DNA of 6,092 nt, from the NCBI GenBank assembly GCA_030625445.1, contig DAOUQU010000106.1:1-6092 (forward strand), written 5' to 3'. How positions within the stretch are numbered: position 1 is the first letter of the stretch; every line of letters begins with the position of its first letter. This document shows positions 5,205 through 6,092 of this stretch, in pieces. The translations under genes and the position numbers were made by a program. The DNA is from Gammaproteobacteria bacterium (GTDB lineage: Bacteria > Pseudomonadota > Gammaproteobacteria > Chromatiales > Chromatiaceae). The notes under the pieces are model-generated. The model worked only from the letters and a program-made list of their open reading frames with translations. It searched no databases and was not told the DNA's origin.

Positions 5205-5313
5205 CGTAGGCCGGATGAGCGTAAGCGAAATCCGGCAACACAAAGCCGGATGACGGCGCTGGAAGATCCTGTATTGAATCAAAGGTCAGTGAAAGCGCCT
5301 TATCCGGCCTACG
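5205..5313. repeat. REP/BIME-like palindrome cluster (GCCGGAT units)
   Basis: CGTAGGCCGGAT (5205-5216) and its exact reverse complement ATCCGGCCTACG (5302-5313) bound the cluster. Inside are a 7-bp stem GCCGGAT/ATCCGGC (5210-5216 with 5230-5236, 13-nt loop) and another direct GCCGGAT (5245-5251). GGCGCT (5255-5260) pairs with AGCGCC (5294-5299). The layout resembles bacterial interspersed mosaic elements made of paired REP units. It lies between the 3' ends of epmA and the methyltransferase gene, where such elements usually sit and can stop transcription or stabilise mRNA ends. Confidence 0.75.
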
Positions 5314-5342
5314 ATGCTACGTGTGTGTCATTGAGAGGCCCC

Positions 5343-6092
5343 CTATTTTTCTGCAACCAGATAGCATATCCATCCGGCATCGGCGTCCGCCCGGGTGACG
5401 GGGTTGAAATCTCCGTCTCCTTCATCATTTTCGTCGAAGCCCTGCCAGTAAGTCGTTACCCTGGAAAAGCCACACTCCAGCAGCAGATCCCGAATTTCAG
5501 GCAGTGTCCACAGGCGCCAGTCATAGTGGAAGGCGCGTTCGATGCGTGATCCGTCATCAAACTCAAAATGAATCGAACAGATCAGGCCGTTGTCAACCGG
5601 GTTGAAACGCTCCTGTTCCCAGATATAGGTGAAGGCCTGGCCATTTTCATCGATCTCGCGCTCCTCTTCGATCTCCTGAAACGATTCATAACCACCGTAG
5701 GCGTCGAGAAAAAGAGCACCGTCATCGACAAGTGCTTTGCAGGCGCTTTTGAAATAGCGTTTCAGGAGGCTGCGATCCTTGAATAGCCAGTAGCTGAAAT
5801 TCATTGCCGCGATGGCATCTACGCGATCAGTATCCACCGTCAAAACGTCATGGTTATGCAGCGTAAGACGTCTCTTTTGCCTGCTGTCAAGTTGAGAGAG
5901 ATGATGCGTCTCTCCCCACTTCAGCACATCGGTATCAAGATCGACGCCAATGGCACTGTTTTTCCTGCTGCGCTTGATCCATTCACAGCATACGGCGGCA
6001 GTGCCGCAAAAATCCTCCCGCAGGCTATGCGCCTTGCGTTCTTTCAGCTTGAGGAATGCATCTTCAATAAAATCGACCTCAGCTTCAGGGCA
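5343..6092 (-). CDS. Class I SAM-dependent methyltransferase (N-terminus outside window)
   Basis: The frame is open from the window edge at 6092 to a TAG at 5343-5345, giving 249 visible residues. LREDFCGTAA (visible 24-33) is the glycine-containing SAM-binding motif I in the DFCGTG-type variant, and IGVDLD (48-53) is the second strand with its acidic ribose-binding residue. DAIAAMNFSYWLF (about 92-104) fits motif IV, and a GALFLDAYGG strand (about 125-134) fits the following motif. The GTG at 5927 starts after the SAM motif, so it is internal. The C-terminal part has WRLWTLPEI..LL..CGF and a final WICYLVAEK strand, as in complete class I folds. The substrate cannot be inferred. It converges on epmA across the palindrome cluster. 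Confidence 0.85.
   Translation of the reverse strand, partial: CPEAEVDFIEDAFLKLKERKAHSLREDFCGTAAVCCEWIKRSRKNSAIGVDLDTDVLKWGETHHLSQLDSRQKRRLTLHNHDVLTVDTDRVDAIAAMNFSYWLFKDRSLLKRYFKSACKALVDDGALFLDAYGGYESFQEIEEEREIDENGQAFTYIWEQERFNPVDNGLICSIHFEFDDGSRIERAFHYDWRLWTLPEIRDLLLECGFSRVTTYWQGFDENDEGDGDFNPVTRADADAGWICYLVAEK

Noticed and set aside
5250..5549. 99-residue plus-strand open frame after epmA
   Set aside because: It begins in the REP-like cluster and overlaps the methyltransferase gene, whose motifs are clear on the other strand.
5925..5927. GTG at 5927 (minus strand) as the methyltransferase start
   Set aside because: The frame continues upstream to the window edge and encodes the SAM-binding motif LREDFCGTA, so the true start lies outside.

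Overview
The window looks like chromosomal DNA from a gammaproteobacterium. The main reason is a full set of bacterial EF-P beta-lysylation genes (efp, epmA, epmB) that align over their whole length with the enterobacterial proteins as I remember them. Base composition is moderate, and the intergenic gaps hold several short palindromic repeat families of the sort scattered through environmental gammaproteobacterial genomes. I cannot name a species. No database search was run, and family assignments rest on motif recognition.

Layout. Positions 1-393 (+) are the C-terminal part of a ParA/MinD-type ATPase cut by the window edge. About 500 bp without a gene follow (394-898). They hold decayed GCAGT-type repeats in both orientations, a long hairpin (684-755), and then a near-ideal sigma70 promoter whose -10 lies in a 28-bp imperfect dyad. 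This promoter serves a two-gene operon: a one-pass membrane protein with a methionine-rich coiled coil (899-1426) and, 3 nt later, a cytosolic 5'-nucleotidase of the NT5C1 family (1430-2353).

The nucleotidase converges on epmB (2450-3460, -). The gap between them is an inverted repeat enclosing a heptamer array, and its two arms supply the stop codons of both genes. epmB is divergent from efp (3497-4060, +), with only 36 bp between their start codons. After a 26-bp-arm hairpin (4109-4166) comes epmA (4222-5190, +). A REP/BIME-like palindrome cluster (5205-5313) separates epmA from a convergent SAM-dependent methyltransferase (5343-6092, -), whose N-terminus lies beyond the window.

How the genes work together. 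EpmB turns (S)-alpha-lysine into (R)-beta-lysine, EpmA activates it and attaches it to Lys34 of EF-P, and modified EF-P relieves ribosome stalling at polyproline. All three genes lie within 2.75 kb and every key residue checked is present, so the module looks functional. The membrane protein and nucleotidase are probably co-expressed, but their joint role is unknown. That pair, with its palindromic operator, is the least explained part of the window. I found no CRISPR array, RNA gene, transposase or phage gene.
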